Shown: in pieces, positions 9,259-23,137 of the stretch
Position numbering within the stretch: the stretch's first letter is position 1
Layout of the letters: each line of letters begins with the position of its first letter
Source of the DNA: Zygnema cylindricum
Lineage: Eukaryota > Streptophyta > Zygnematophyceae > Zygnematales > Zygnemataceae
Assembly: GCA_037447655.1 (NCBI GenBank)
Contig: JBBHKE010001781.1
Span: 62,001-126,000, forward strand
Reading direction: 5' to 3'
Length of the DNA stretch: 64,000 bases
Made by a program: the position numbers and the translations under genes
The notes under the pieces: model-generated
Databases searched by the model: none
Told to the model about the DNA's origin: nothing
What the model saw: the letters and a program-made list of their open reading frames with translations, nothing else

Positions 9259-9985
9259 GATACACTCTCAGAAGATATCAAAAATCCTACCAAACAGCTG
9301 TTCTTAAGTGCCCACCAATTCTTATACAAGCATCCAAACCTCTCAAAACTCTATCAGAATATAAAGTAGCATAAACACTGATAACTCCCAAAGTTATAGC
9401 AGAATTGACCCGACAACACTCAAGATATAATACTCAGAAGTTTCCCAAAAACTGTTTGCAGTTTTACTACTTGGAAGTATGGATACATAATATGTTATGA
9501 GTCCTAAGTCTTATACTTGTGTTGAACTGGCAACACCAGTGTACTTGAGAGGTACGTCAAACCACCAAGCTACCACTAATGTGTCAAGCTACCATTGAGC
9601 TATCACTAAGCTACCACTGAGTTCCCACTAAGTTGACTAGAATCGTATATATCGCAGTTGCTCTATCCTGTACAGAATCACATTAAGAATATCAGACGTT
9701 GCGTTGTCCGTATGGACCATATCAAATATAATCGTGGTTGCCTTGTCCTTTCTGCTGCGCTGCTCTGCTCCTGCACTGCTCTACTGTATAGCAACTACTC
9801 TGCTATATAGCAGCTGCTCTGCTGTATAGCAGCTGCTCTGCTATATAGCAGCTGCTCTGCTGTATAGCAGCTGCCTTACTCTGTTGTAAAGCAACTGCGC
9901 TGCTCTGTTTGTATAGCAACTGCGTTGCTTTGTCTGTAAAGCAGCTACGCTGCTCTGAGACTGAAAGCTTTCCAAAAAGACAACA
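9200..9985 (-). mobile_element. 5' LTR of element 3
   Basis: The LTR is about 786 bp, starts TGTTGTCTTTTTGGAAAGC on the minus strand and ends CAACA. Its first 250 bp match the LTR fragment at 26733-26985, and its terminus resembles the solo LTR at 32765. It contains a 19-bp minisatellite near its 5' end and a degenerate array of AGCTACCACT-like words at about 9558-9635. On the right it is followed directly by ATAAC of a satellite A monomer, the same position used by the solo LTR. The left LTR is missing, so no target duplication can be checked. Confidence 0.82.
9780..9955. repeat. 19-bp minisatellite inside LTR 3
   Basis: Tandem units of about 19 bp alternate between two versions, built around TATAGCAGCTGCTCTGCTG, and become irregular towards 9955. 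Each unit has the self-complementary core GCAGCTGC. A Gln/Ala/Ser-rich ORF on the minus strand is a by-product of the repeat. The fragment at 26733 has a related but shuffled set. Confidence 0.8.
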
Positions 9986-10845
9986 ATAACAAGATTTGTT
10001 ACCTAAATTACACAAACTATTATTGATAAAAGGAATTGTTAACTAAACTACACAAACAATTAGCGATAACAAGAATGTTACCTTAATTACAAAAACAGTT
10101 AGTGATAACAAGAATTGTTACCTAAATTACACAAACTGTTAGCGATAACAAGAATTGTTACCTAAATTAGACAAACAGTTAGCGATAACAATAATTGTTA
10201 CCTAAATTACACAAACAGTTTGTGATAACAGGAATGTAACCTAAATTACACAAACTATAAGCTGTAACAAAAATTCTCACCTAAATTACAAAAACAGTTT
10301 GCGATAACAGGGATTGATACCTAAATTACACAAACTATTAGCGATAACAGGAATTGTTACCTAAATTACACATTCATGTTAGCGATAACAAAAATTGTTT
10401 CCTAAATTAAACAAACTATTAGGGATAACATGAATTGTTACATAAATTACACAAATAAATAGCGATAAAAAGAATTGTTCCATAAATTACACAAATAGTT
10501 TGCGATAACAGGAATTATCACCTAAATTACACAAACTGTTAGCGATAACTTGAATTGTTACATTAATTACACAAATAGTTTGCGTTAACATGAATTATTA
10601 CCTAAATTACACAAACAATTAGTGATAACAAGAATTGTTACCTAAATTACACAAACAACTAGCAATAACAAGATTTGTTACCTAAATTACACAAATAATT
10701 TGCGATAACAAGAATTGTTACCTAAACTACACAAAATATTAGCGATAATAGGAATTGTTACCTAAATTACACAAACAATTAGCGATAACATAAATTATTA
10801 CCTTAATTACACAAACTATTAGCGATAACATGAATTTTTACCCAA
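9986..10845 (+). repeat. Satellite A, first forward block
   Basis: About 21 monomers of the 40-bp satellite in forward orientation, running from the ATAAC beside LTR 3 to a change into satellite B around 10846 (AATTACCAATAACGATCAAC). The monomers here are among the more diverged, with many single-base changes. No gene. Confidence 0.93.
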
Positions 10846-11406
10846 ATTACCAATAACGATCAACAAACACATTAAATCCATTGTTAAGAACAATAGTGAT
10901 TAACAAACACATTAAATCCATTATTAAGTACAATTGCGTTTGATAAACACATTAATTACATTGTTAAGTTCAATAGCGATTGTCAAACACATTAAATCCA
11001 CTATTAAGGACAATAGCGTTTGATAAACACATTAAATACCTTGTTAAGAAAAATAGCGATAAATAAACNNNNNNNNNNNNNNNNNNNNNNNNNNNNNNNN
11101 NNNNNNNNNNNNNNNNNNNNNNNNNNNNNNNNNNNNNNNNNNNNNNNNNNNNNNNNNNNNNNNNNNNNNNNNAATCCAATATTTAGAACAATAGCGTTTG
11201 TCAAACACATTAAATCCATTGTTAAGAACAATAGCGTTTGTTAAACACATTAAATCCTTTGTTAAGAACAATAGCGATTGACAAACACATTCAATCCATT
11301 CTTAAGCACAATCGCGATTGTCAAACACTTTCAATCCATTGGTAATAACATTCGCTATTGTCAAACACATGAAATCCATTGTTAAGGACAATAGCGATTG
11401 ACAAAC
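10846..11406 (+). repeat. Satellite B, first block
   Basis: A second tandem repeat, also 40 bp per unit; a representative unit is 11261-11300 and contains AATAGCGATTGACAAACAC and ATTAAATCCATTGTTAAG. Each unit has the hairpin ATTGTT-AAG-AACAAT. The block returns to satellite A at about 11406 through shared ACAAACAC/ACACAAA words. It is interrupted by the assembly gap. Confidence 0.9.
11069..11172. other. Assembly gap (104 N)
   Basis: A run of N inside satellite B. Its true length and content are unknown. ORFs drawn across it are meaningless. Confidence 0.99.
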
Positions 11407-12810
11407 ACACAAATTGTTAGCGATGACAAGAATTGTTACCTAAATTACACAAACTGTTAGCGATAACAAGAATTGTTACCTAAATTACACAAATTGTTAG
11501 CGATAACAAGAAGTATTACCTAAATTACACAAACAGTTAGCGATAACAGGAATTGTTACCTAAAGTACACAAACTGTTATCGCTTACAATAATGGTTACC
11601 TAACTTTCACAAACTGTTAGCGCTAACACGAATTCTTACCTAACTTACACAAACAGTTAGCGATAACAAGAATTGTTTCCTAAATTACACAAATTGTTTG
11701 CGATAACAAGAATTGTTACCTAAATTACACAAACTGTTTGCGATAACAAGATTTATAACCTAAATTACACAAATTGTTAGCGATAACAAAAATTATTACC
11801 TAAATTACATAAGCAATTAGGGATAACAAGAAATATTACCTAAATTACACAAACAGTTAGTGATAACATGAATTGTTTCCTAAATTACACAAATTGTTAG
11901 CGATAACAATAATTGTTACCTAAATTACATTAACAGTTAGCAATAACAAGATTTATAACCTAAATTACACAAATTGTTAGCGATAACAAAAATTGTTACC
12001 TATATTACATAAACTGTTAGCGATAACAAGAGATGTTACCTAAATTACACAAACGGTTAGTGCTAACAACATTGGTTACCTAATTTACACAAACTGTTAG
12101 CAACAACAAGAATTGTTACCTAAATTACTTAAACAGTTAGCCATAACAAGAATGGTTAAGTAAATTACACAAACTGTTAGCGATAACAAGTATTGTTACC
12201 TAAAGTACACAAATTGTTATCGCTTACAATTATGGATACCTAACTTACACAAACTCTTAGCGCTAACACGAATTCTTACCTAAATTACACAAACTGTTAG
12301 CAATAACAATAATTGTTTCCTAAATTACACAAATTGTTAGCGATAACAAAAATAGTTACCTAAATTACACAAACAGTTAGCGATAAAATAAAATGTTCCC
12401 TAAATTACACAAACAGTTAGCGATAATAGGAATTTTTATCTAACTTAGAAAAACTATTAGCGCTAATAAGAATGGTAACCTAACTTACACAAACAGTTTG
12501 CGATAACAGGAAATGTAACCTAAATTACACAAACAGTTAGCGATAACAAGAATTGTTACCTAAATTACACAAAAATTTAGCGATAACAAGAATAGTTACC
12601 TGACTTACACAAATTGTTAGAGCTAACACGAATTGTTACCGAAATTACACAAAGTTTTTCGCTAACAATAATGGTTACCTTACTTACACAAACTCTAACA
12701 ATAACATGAATTAATACCTAACTTACACAAACTGTTAGCGATAACAAGAATTGTTATCTAACTTACAAAAACTGTTAGCGCTAACAATAATGGTAACCTA
12801 ACTTACACAA

Positions 12811-12845
12811 TTTTTTAGGGTTTTAAAGGGTTTTTAAAAAAACCC
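12811..12845. other. Non-satellite insertion with telomere-like words
   Basis: The monomer here is broken by a T-rich stretch containing TTTTTTAGGG, TTTTAAAGGG and GGGTTTTTAAAAAAACCC. The last can form a short hairpin. The related monomer at about 18600 reads instead through ATTATTTAGCGATAACAAT. The words resemble TTTTAGGG-type telomere units, but only one or two imperfect copies exist. Confidence 0.5.
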
Positions 12846-15800
12846 ACAATAACTATAACCTAAAGTACACAAACTGTTAGCGCAAACAAAAAATTTTTAC
12901 CTAACTTACACAACTATTAGCGATAACAAGAATTGTGACCTAAATTACGCGAACTGTTAGCGTTAACATCAATTGTTACCTAAATTACACAAACAATTAA
13001 CGATATAAGAATTGTTACCTCAATTTCACAATGTGTTAGCGCTAATAAGAATGGTTACCTAACTTACACAAACTGTTAGTGATAACACGAATTGTTACCT
13101 AACTTACGCAAACTGTTAGCAATAACAAGAATTATTTTCTAACTTACACAAACTGTTAGCGCTAACAAGAATGGTAACCTAACTTACACAAAATGTTAGC
13201 GATAACAAGAATTCTTACCTAAATTACACAAACAGTTAGCGATAACAAGAATGATTACCTAATTTACACAAGTTGTTAGCAATAACAAGAATTGTTACCT
13301 AAATTACACAAACTGTTAATGATAACAAAAATTGTTACCTAAATTACACAAAAAGTTAGCGATAAAAAAAATGGTTACCTAAATTACACAAACTATCAAC
13401 AATAACAAGAATTGTTACCTAAATTACTCAAACTATTAGCGATAACAAGAATTGTTACCTAAATTACACAAACTACTAGCGATAACATGAATTGTTACCT
13501 AAATTACACATATAGTCAGCAATAAAAGGAATTGTTATCTAACTTACACAAACTGTTAGTGCTAACAAAAATGGTTACCTAACTTACACAAACTGTTAGT
13601 GATAACATGAAATGTTACCAAACTTACAAAAACTGTTAGCGATAACAAAAATTGTTACCTAAATTACACAAACTGTTACCGATAACAAGAATAGTTATCT
13701 AAATTACAAAAACAGTTAGCGCTAACAAGAATGGTAACCTAAATTACCCAAACTTTTAACGATAACAAGAATTGATACCTAAATTAAACAAATAGTTAGC
13801 GAAAACAAGAATTGTTACCTAAATTACACAAATAGTTAACGATAACAAGAATTGTTACGTAAATTACATAAACAGTTAGCGATAACAAGAATTATAACCT
13901 AAATTATACAAACTGTTAACAATAACAAGAATAGTTACCTAATTTACACAAACTGTTAGCGATAACAAGAATTGTTACCTAAATTACACAAACTGTTAGT
14001 GCTAACAGGAATGGTTACCTAACTTACACAAATTGTTAGCGATTTCAAGAATTGTCACCTAAATTACACAAACTGTTAGCGATAACATCAATTGTTACCT
14101 AAATTACACAAACTGTTAGCGATAACAGGAATTATCACCTAAATTACACAAACAGTTAGCAATAAAAAGAATTGTTTCCTAAATTACATAAATTGTTAGC
14201 GATAACAAGAATTATTACCTAAATTACACATACTGTTAGCGATAACAGGAATTGTCACCTAAATTACACATGCAGTCAGCAATAAAACGAATTGTTATCT
14301 AACTTACACAAACTGTTAGCACTAACAAAAATGGTAACCTAACTTACATAAACGAATTGTTACCAAACTTACAAAAACTGTTAGCGATAACAAAAATTGT
14401 TACCTAAATTACACAAATAGTTAGCGATAACAAGAATTGTTACCTAAATTACACAAAATGTTAGTGCTAACATGAATGGTTACCTAAGTTACACAAACAG
14501 TTAGCGATAACAAGAATTATCACCTAAATTACACAAACAGTTAGCGATAAAAAGAATTGTTTGCTAAATTACACAAATTGTTAGCGATGACAAGAATTGT
14601 TACCTAAATTACACAAACTGTTATCGCTAACAATAATGGTTACCTAACTTACATAAACTGTTAGCGCTAACACGAATTTTTACCTAACTTACACAAACTG
14701 TTAGCGATAACAAAAATTGTTACCTAAATTACACAAACTGTTAGCGATAACAAAATTTATTACCTAAATTACACAAACAGTTAGCGATCACAAGAATTGT
14801 TTCCTAAATTACACAAATTGTTTGCGATAGCAAGAATTGTTACCTAATTTACACAAACTGTTTACGATAACAAGATTTATAACCTAAATTACACAAATTG
14901 TTAGCAATATCAAGAATTCTTACCTAGATTACATAAGCAATTAACGATAACAATAAATATTACCTAAATTACACAAACAGTTAGTGATAACAGGAATTGT
15001 TTCCCAAATTACACAAATTGTTAGCGATAACAAAAATTGTTACCTAAATTACACAAACTGTTAGCAATAACAAGAATTGTTACCTAAATTACTCAAACTG
15101 TTAAGGATAACAAGAAGTGTTACCTAAATTACACAAACTGTTAGCGATAACATAAATTGTTACCTAAATTACACATACAGTCAGCAATAAAAGGAATTGT
15201 TATCTAACTTACACAAACTGTTAGCGATAACAAAAATTGTTACCTAAATTACACAAACTGTTACCGATAACAAGAATTGTTATCAAAATTACAAAAACAG
15301 TTAGTGCTAACAAGAATGGTAACCTAAATTACACAAACTATTAGGATAACAAGAATTGTTACCTAAATTACCCAAACTCTGAACGATAACAAGAATTGTT
15401 ACCTAAATTACACAAACAGTTAACGATAACAAGAAATGTTACCTAAATTACACAAACAGTTAGCGATAACATGAAATGTTACCTAACTTACGCAAACTGT
15501 TAGCGATAACAGGAATTTTTTTTTAACTTACACAAACTGTTAGCGCTAACAAAAATTCTTACCTAAATTACACAAACAGTTAGCGATAAGATTAATGGTA
15601 ACCTAAGTTACTCAAACTATTAGCGATAACATGAATTGTTACCAAACTTACAAAAATTGTTAGCGATAACAAAAATTGTTACCTAAATTACACAAACTGT
15701 TACCGATAACAAAAATTGTTATCTAAATTACAAAAACAGTTAGCGCTAACAAGAATGGTAACCTAAATTACACAAACTGTTAGAATAACAAGAATTGTTA

Positions 15801-18800
15801 CCTAAATTACCCAAACTTTTAACGATAACAAGCATTGTTACCTAAATTACACAAACCGTTAGCAAAAACAAGAATTGTTATCTAAATTACACAAATAGTT
15901 AGAGATAACAAGTATTGTTACCTAAATTACATAAACAGTTAGCAATAAGAAGAATATTACCTAAATTATACAAATTGTTAAGAATAACAATAATAGCTAC
16001 CTAAATTACACAAACTGTTAGCGATAACAAGAATTGTTACCTAAATTACACTAATTGTTAGCGTTAACAGGAATTGTCACCTAAATTACACAAACAATAA
16101 GCGATAAAAAAAATTGATACCTCAATTACACATACTGTTAGTGCTAACAGGAATGGTTACCTAACTTACACAAATTATTAGCGATAAGAATAATTGTTAC
16201 CTAAATTACGCAAACAGTTAGTTATAACAAGAATTGTTACCTAAATTACACAAACTGTTAGCGCTAACAAGAATTATAACCTAAATTATACAAATTGTTA
16301 ACAATAACAAGAATTGTTACCTAAATTACACAAATTGTTAGCGATAACAAGAATTATTACCTAAATTACACAAACTGTTAACGCTAACAAAAATGGTTTC
16401 CTAACTTACACAAATTGTTAGCCATAACAAGAATTGTGACCTAACTTACACAAATTATTAGCGCTAACAAGAATTGTTACCAAACTTACACAAACTGTTA
16501 GCGCTAACAGGAATTATTACCTAAATTACACAAACAGCTAGCGATAATAGGAATTGTGACCTAAATTACACAAACAGTTAGCGATAAAAATAATTGTTAC
16601 CTAATTACACAAACAGTTAGCGATAAAAAGAATTGTTACCTAAATTACACAAACTATTAGTGCTAACACGAATGGTTACCTAACTTGCACAAACTGTTAG
16701 CGATAACAAGAATTATTACTTAAATTATACAAATTGTTAACGATAACAAGAATTGTTGCCTAAATTACACAAACTGTTAGTGAAAACAAGAATTGTAACT
16801 TGAATTACACAAACTGTTAGCCATAACAGGAATTGATATCTAATTTACGAAAACTGTTAGCAATATCAGGAATTGTTATCTAACTTACACAAACTGTTAG
16901 CGCTAAAGAAGAATTGTTACCTAAATTCCTCAAACTATTAGCGATAACAAAAATATTAACCTAAATTATACAAATTGTTAACGATAACAAGAATTGTTAC
17001 ATAAATTACATTAACAATAAGCGATAACAAGAATTGTTGTGTAACTTACACAAACTGTTAGCGCTAACAAGAAGAGTTACCTAACTTACACAAACTGTTG
17101 GTGATAATAAGAATTGTAACTTAAGCAACATAAATTGTTAGCGACAACAACAATTGTTACCTAAATTACGCAAACTTACAAAAACATTAGCGATAACAGG
17201 AATTGTTCCCTAACTTACGCAAACTGTTAGCGATAACAAAAATTGTTATCTAACTTACACAAACTGTTAGCGCTAACAAGAATGGTTACCTAACTTACAC
17301 AAATTGTTAGCGATAAGAGGAATTGTTATCTAACTTACACAAACTGTTAGCGCTAATAAGAATGGTTACCTAACTTACACAAACTGTAAACGTTAACAGG
17401 AATTGTTACCTAAATTACACAAACACTTAGCTAAATAACAATAACTGTTAGTGATAACAATAATTGTTACCTAAATTACACAAACTGTTAGCGATAACAA
17501 GAATTGTAACTTAAGTTACACAAATTGTTTGCGATAACAAGAATTGTTACCTAAATTACACAAAAAGTTAGCGATAACAAAAATTGTTACATAAATTACA
17601 CAAACAGTTAGCGATAACAATAATTGTTTAGTAAATGACACAAACAGTTAGCGATAACAAGATTTATAACCTAAATTACACAAATTGTTAGCGATAACAA
17701 GAATTGTCTCCTAAATTACACAAACTGTTAGCAATAACATAATTTATTACCTAAATTACACAAACAATTAGCGATAACAAGAATTGTTTCCTATATTACA
17801 CAAATTGTTAGCGATAACAAAAATTGTTACCTAAATTACACAAATTGTTAGTGATAACAATAAATGTTTCCTATGTTACACAAACTGTTAGCGATAACAA
17901 GAATTCATACCTAAATTACACGAGCAATTAGCGATAACAGGAAATGTTACCTAAATTACACAAACAGTTAGTGATAACAGGAATTGTTTCCTAAATTACA
18001 CAAACTGTTAGCAATAACAGGAATTATTACATAAATTACAAAAATTGTTAGCGATAACAAGAATTGTTACCTAAATTACACAAATAGTTAGCTATAACAA
18101 GAATTGTTACCTAAATTACACAAATTGTTAGCGCTAACACGAATTGTTACCAAAATTACACAAAATGTTTGCGCTAACAATAATGGTTACCTAACTTACA
18201 CAAACTGTTAGCGATAACAAGAATTGTTATCTAAATTACACAAACTGTTTGCAATAACAGGAATTGTTACCTAACTTACACAAATTGTTAGCAATAACAG
18301 GAATTTTAACCTAAATTATACAAACAGATAGCGATAACAATAATTGTTACCTTAATAACAATAACAGTTAGCGATAACAAGAATTGTTGTTTAAATTACA
18401 CAAATTGTTAACGCTAACACGAATTGTTACCAAAATTACACAAAGTGTTTGCGCTAACAATAATGGTTACCTAACTTACACAAACTCTTAGCGATAACAA
18501 GAATTGTTACCTATTTTACACAAACTGTTAGCGCTAACAGGAATTGTTATCTAACTTACACAAACTGTTAGCGCTAACAATAATGGTAACCTAACTTTCA
18601 CAATTATTTAGCGATAACAATAACTGTTACCTAAAGTACACAAACTGTTAGCGCTAACAAAATTGGTTACCTAACTCACACAAACTATTAGCGATAAGAG
18701 GAATTGTTACCTATAGTACACAAACTGTTAGCGTTAACATGAATTGTTACCTAAATTACACAAACAGTTAGCGATAAGAGGAATTGTTACCTATAGTACA

Positions 18801-20503
18801 CAAACTCTTAGCGCTAACAAAAATTGTTACCTAACTTACACAAACTATTAGCGATAACAAGAATTGTTACCTAAATTACACAAACTGTTAGCGTTAACAT
18901 GAATTGTTACCTAAATTACACAAACAAATAGCGATAACAGGAATTGTTACCTAAAGTACACAAACTCTTAGCGCTAACAAAAATTGTTACCTAACTTACA
19001 CAAACTATTAGCGATAACAAGAATTGTTACCTAAATTACACAAACAGTTAGTGATATAAAGAATTGTTACCTAAATTACACAATTTGTTAGCGCTAGTAA
19101 GAATAGTTACCTAACTTACACAAACTGTTAGTGATAACACGAATTGTTACCTAACTTACACAAACTGTTAGCGTTAACAGGAATTGTTATCAAACTTATA
19201 CAAAGTGTTAACTCTAATAATAATTGTTACCTAACTTACACAAACTGTCAGCGATAACAAAGACTGTTACCTAACTTACACAAACTGTCAGCTCTAACAA
19301 GAATTTTTACCTAACTTACATAAATTGTAAGGATAACATAAATTGTTACCTAAATTACACAAACTATTAGCGCTAACACGAATGGTTACCTAACTTACAC
19401 AAATTGTTAGCGATAACAAGAATTCTTACCAAAATTACACAAACAGTAAGCGATAACAAGAATTGTTACCTAAATTACACAAATTGTTAGCGCTAACAAG
19501 AATGGTTACCTAAGTTACACAAATTGTTAGCGATAACAAGAATTGTTACCTAAATTACACAAACTGATAGTGAAAACAAGAATTATTACCTAAATTACAC
19601 AAATAGTTAGCGATAAAAAGTATGGTTACCTAAATTACACAAACTGTTATCGATAACAAGAAGTGTTACCTAAATTACTCAAACTGTTAGCGATAACAAG
19701 AATTGTTACGTAAATTATACAAACTGTTAGTGATAACAAGAATTGTTACCTAAATTACACAAAAAGTTAGCGATAAAAAGAATGGTTACCTAAATTACAC
19801 AAACATTAAGCGATAAAAAGAATGGTTACCTAAATTACACAAACTGTTAGCGATAACAAGAATTGTTACCTAAATTACTCAAACTAATAACGATACCAAG
19901 AATTGTTACCTAAATTACACATACAGTTAGCAATAAATGGAATTGTTATCTAACTTACACAAACATTTAGCGCTAACAAAAATGTATACGTAACTTACGC
20001 AAACTGTTAGCGATAACAGGAATTGTTACCAAACTTACAAAAATTGTTAGCGATAACAAAAATTGTTACCTAAATTACACAAACTGTTAACGATACCAGG
20101 ATTTGTTATCTAAATTACAAAAACAGTTAGCGCTAACAGGAATTGTGACCTAAATTACACAAACAGCTAGCTATAATAGGAATTGTTACCTAAAGTACAC
20201 AAACTATTAGCGCTAACAAAAATGGTTTCCAAACTTACACAAACTATTAGCGATAACAATAATTATTACCTAAATTATAAAAATTGTTAACGATAACAAG
20301 AATTGTTACCTAAATTACACAAACTGTTAACGATAACAAGAATTGTTACCTAAATTACAAAAACTGTTAGTTATAACAAAAATGGTTACGTAACTTACTC
20401 AAACTGTTAGCCATAACAGGAATTGTAACCTAATTTACGAAAACTGTTAGCAATAACAGGAATTGTTATCTAACTTACACAAGCTGTTAGCGCTAACAAG
20501 AAT

Positions 20504-23137
20504 GGTTACCAAAGTTACACAAACTGTTAGCGATAACAGAAATTGTTACCTAAATTACTCAAACTATTAGCGATAACAAAAATATTTACCTAAAATATAC
20601 AAATTGTTCACGATAACATGAATTGTTACCCAAATTACACAAACTGTTAGCGCTAACAAGAATTGTTACCTAATTTACGAAAATTGTTTGCACTAACAGA
20701 TTTGTTACCTAACTTACACAAACTGTTAGCACTAACAAGAATTGTTACCTAAATTACAAAAACTGTTAGCGATAACAAATATGGTTACGTAAATTACTCA
20801 AACTGTTAGCCATAATACGAATTGTTACCTAATTTACGAAAACTGTAAGCAATAACAGGAATTGATATCTAACTTACACAATTTGTTAGCGCTAACAAGA
20901 ATGGATACCAAAGTTACACAAACTGTTAGCGATAACAGAAATTGTTACCTAAATTACTCAAACTATTAGCGATAACAAAAATATTAACCTAAAATATACA
21001 AATTGTTAACGATAACATGAATTGTTACCCAAATTACACAAACAATTAGCGATAACAAGAATTGCTACCTAAATTACGAAAAAATCTTGCATTAATAGAT
21101 TTGTTACCTAACTTACACAATTTGTTAGCCCTAACAAGAATGGTTACCTAACTTACACAAATTGTTAGCGATAACAAGAATGGTTACCTATATTACACAA
21201 ACTGTTAGCGATAACAAAAAATGTTACCTAAATTACTCAAATTGTTAGCGAAAAATAGAATTGTTACCTAAATTTCACAAATTGTTTGCTATAACAAGAA
21301 TAGGTTCCTAAATTACACAAACAGTAAGCGATAACAAGAATTGTTGTCTAACTTACACAAACTATTAGCGCTAATTATAAGGGTTACCTAAATAACACAA
21401 ATTGTTAGCGATAACAAAAATTGTAACCTAAATTACACAAATTGTTAGCAATAACAAGAATTGTTACCAAAATTACAGAAACAGTAAGCAATAACAAGAA
21501 TTGTTACCAAGATTACACAAAGTGTTTGCGCTAACAATAAGGGTTACCTAAATTACACAAACTGTTAGCGCTTACAGGAATTGTTACCTAATTTACGCAA
21601 ACTGTTAGCGATAACAAAATTGTTATCTAACTTACACAAACTGTAATCGCTAACAAGAATGGTAACCTAACTTACACAAACTGTTTGCGATAACAAGAAT
21701 TGTTACCTAAAGTACATTAACCGTTAGCGCTAACAATAATGGTTATCTAACTCACATAAACAGTTAGCGATAAGAGGAATTGTTACCTAAAGTACACAAA
21801 CTGTTAGCGCTTACAAGAATGGTTACCAAAGTTACACAAACTGTTAGCGATAACAGAAATTGTTACCTAAATTACTCAAACTATTAGCGATAACAAAAAT
21901 ATTTACCTAAAATATACAAATTGTTAACGATAACATGAATTGTTACCCAAATTACACAAACTGTTAGCGCTAACAAGAATTGTTACCTAATTTACGAAAA
22001 TTGTTTGCACTAACAGATTTGTTACCTAACTTACACAAACTGTTAGCGCTAACAAGAATTTTTACCTAAATTACAAAAACTGTTAGCGATAACAAAAATG
22101 GTTACGTAAATTACTCAAACTGTTAGCCATAATAGGAACTGTTACCTAATTTACGAAAACTGTTAGCAATAACAGGAATTGATATCTAACTTACACAATT
22201 TGTTAGCGCTAACAAGAATGGATACCAAAGTTACACAAACTGTTAGCGATAACAGAAATTGTTACCTAAATTACTCAAACTATTAGCGATAACAAAAATA
22301 TTAACCTAAAATATACAAATTGTTAACGATAACATGAATTGTTACCCAAATTACACAAACAGTTAGCGATAACAAGAATTGCTACCTAAATTACGAAAAA
22401 ATCTTGCATTAATAGATTTGTTACCTAACTTACACAATTTGTTAGCCCTAACAAGAATGGTTACCTAACTTACACAAATTGTTAGCGATAACAAGAATGG
22501 TTACCTATATTACACAAACTGTTAGCGATAACAAAAAATGTTACCTAAATTACTCAAATTGTTAGCGATAAATAGAATTTATCTAAATTTCACAAATTGT
22601 TTGCTATAACAAGAATAGGTTCCTAAATTACACAAACAGTAAGCGATAACAAGAATTGTTGTCTAACTTACACAAACTATTAGTGCTAATTATAAGGGTT
22701 ACCTAAATAACACAAATTGTTAGCGATAACAAAAATTGTAACCTAAATTACACAAATTGTTAGCGATAACAAGAATTGTTACCTAAATTACAGAAACAGT
22801 AAGCGATAACAAGAATTGTTACCAAAATTACACAAAGTGTTTGCGCTAACAATAAGGGTAACCTAAATTACACAAACTGTTAGCGTTTACAGGAATTGTT
22901 ACCTAACTTACGAAAACTGTTAGCGATAACAAAATTGTTATCTAACTTACACAAACTGTTAGCGCTAACAAGAATGGTAACCTAACTTACACAAACTGTT
23001 TGCGATAACAAGAATTGTTACCTAAAGTACATTAACCGTTAGCGCTAACAATAATGGTTACCTAACTCACATAAACAGTTAGCGATAAGAGGAATTGTTA
23101 CCTTAAGTACACAAACTGTTAGCGCTAACAAGAATGG
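20504..23137 (+). repeat. Tandem duplication of a 1317-bp satellite block
   Basis: The segment from 20504 is repeated from 21821 with the same series of rare variants: GGTTACCAAAGTTACAC, TTACGAAAATTGTTTGCAC, AAAATCTTGCATTAATAG and AACTCACATAAACAG. The offset is 1317 bp at both ends checked, 3 bp short of 33 monomers. Similarity fades near 23137. Inside each copy a weaker repeat of about 400 bp (10 monomers) is visible. Confidence 0.85.

Noticed and set aside
9803-10015. Gln/Ala/Ser-rich ORF (and 26719-27035 on the plus strand)
   Set aside because: It is a translation of the 19-bp minisatellite in LTR 3 and continues into satellite; no independent evidence of coding.
10970-11271. ORFs spanning the N gap
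   Set aside because: They exist only because N is not read as a stop; the flanks are satellite B.
12811-12845. Interstitial telomere array
   Set aside because: There are at most two imperfect TTTTAGGG-like words and no tandem run.
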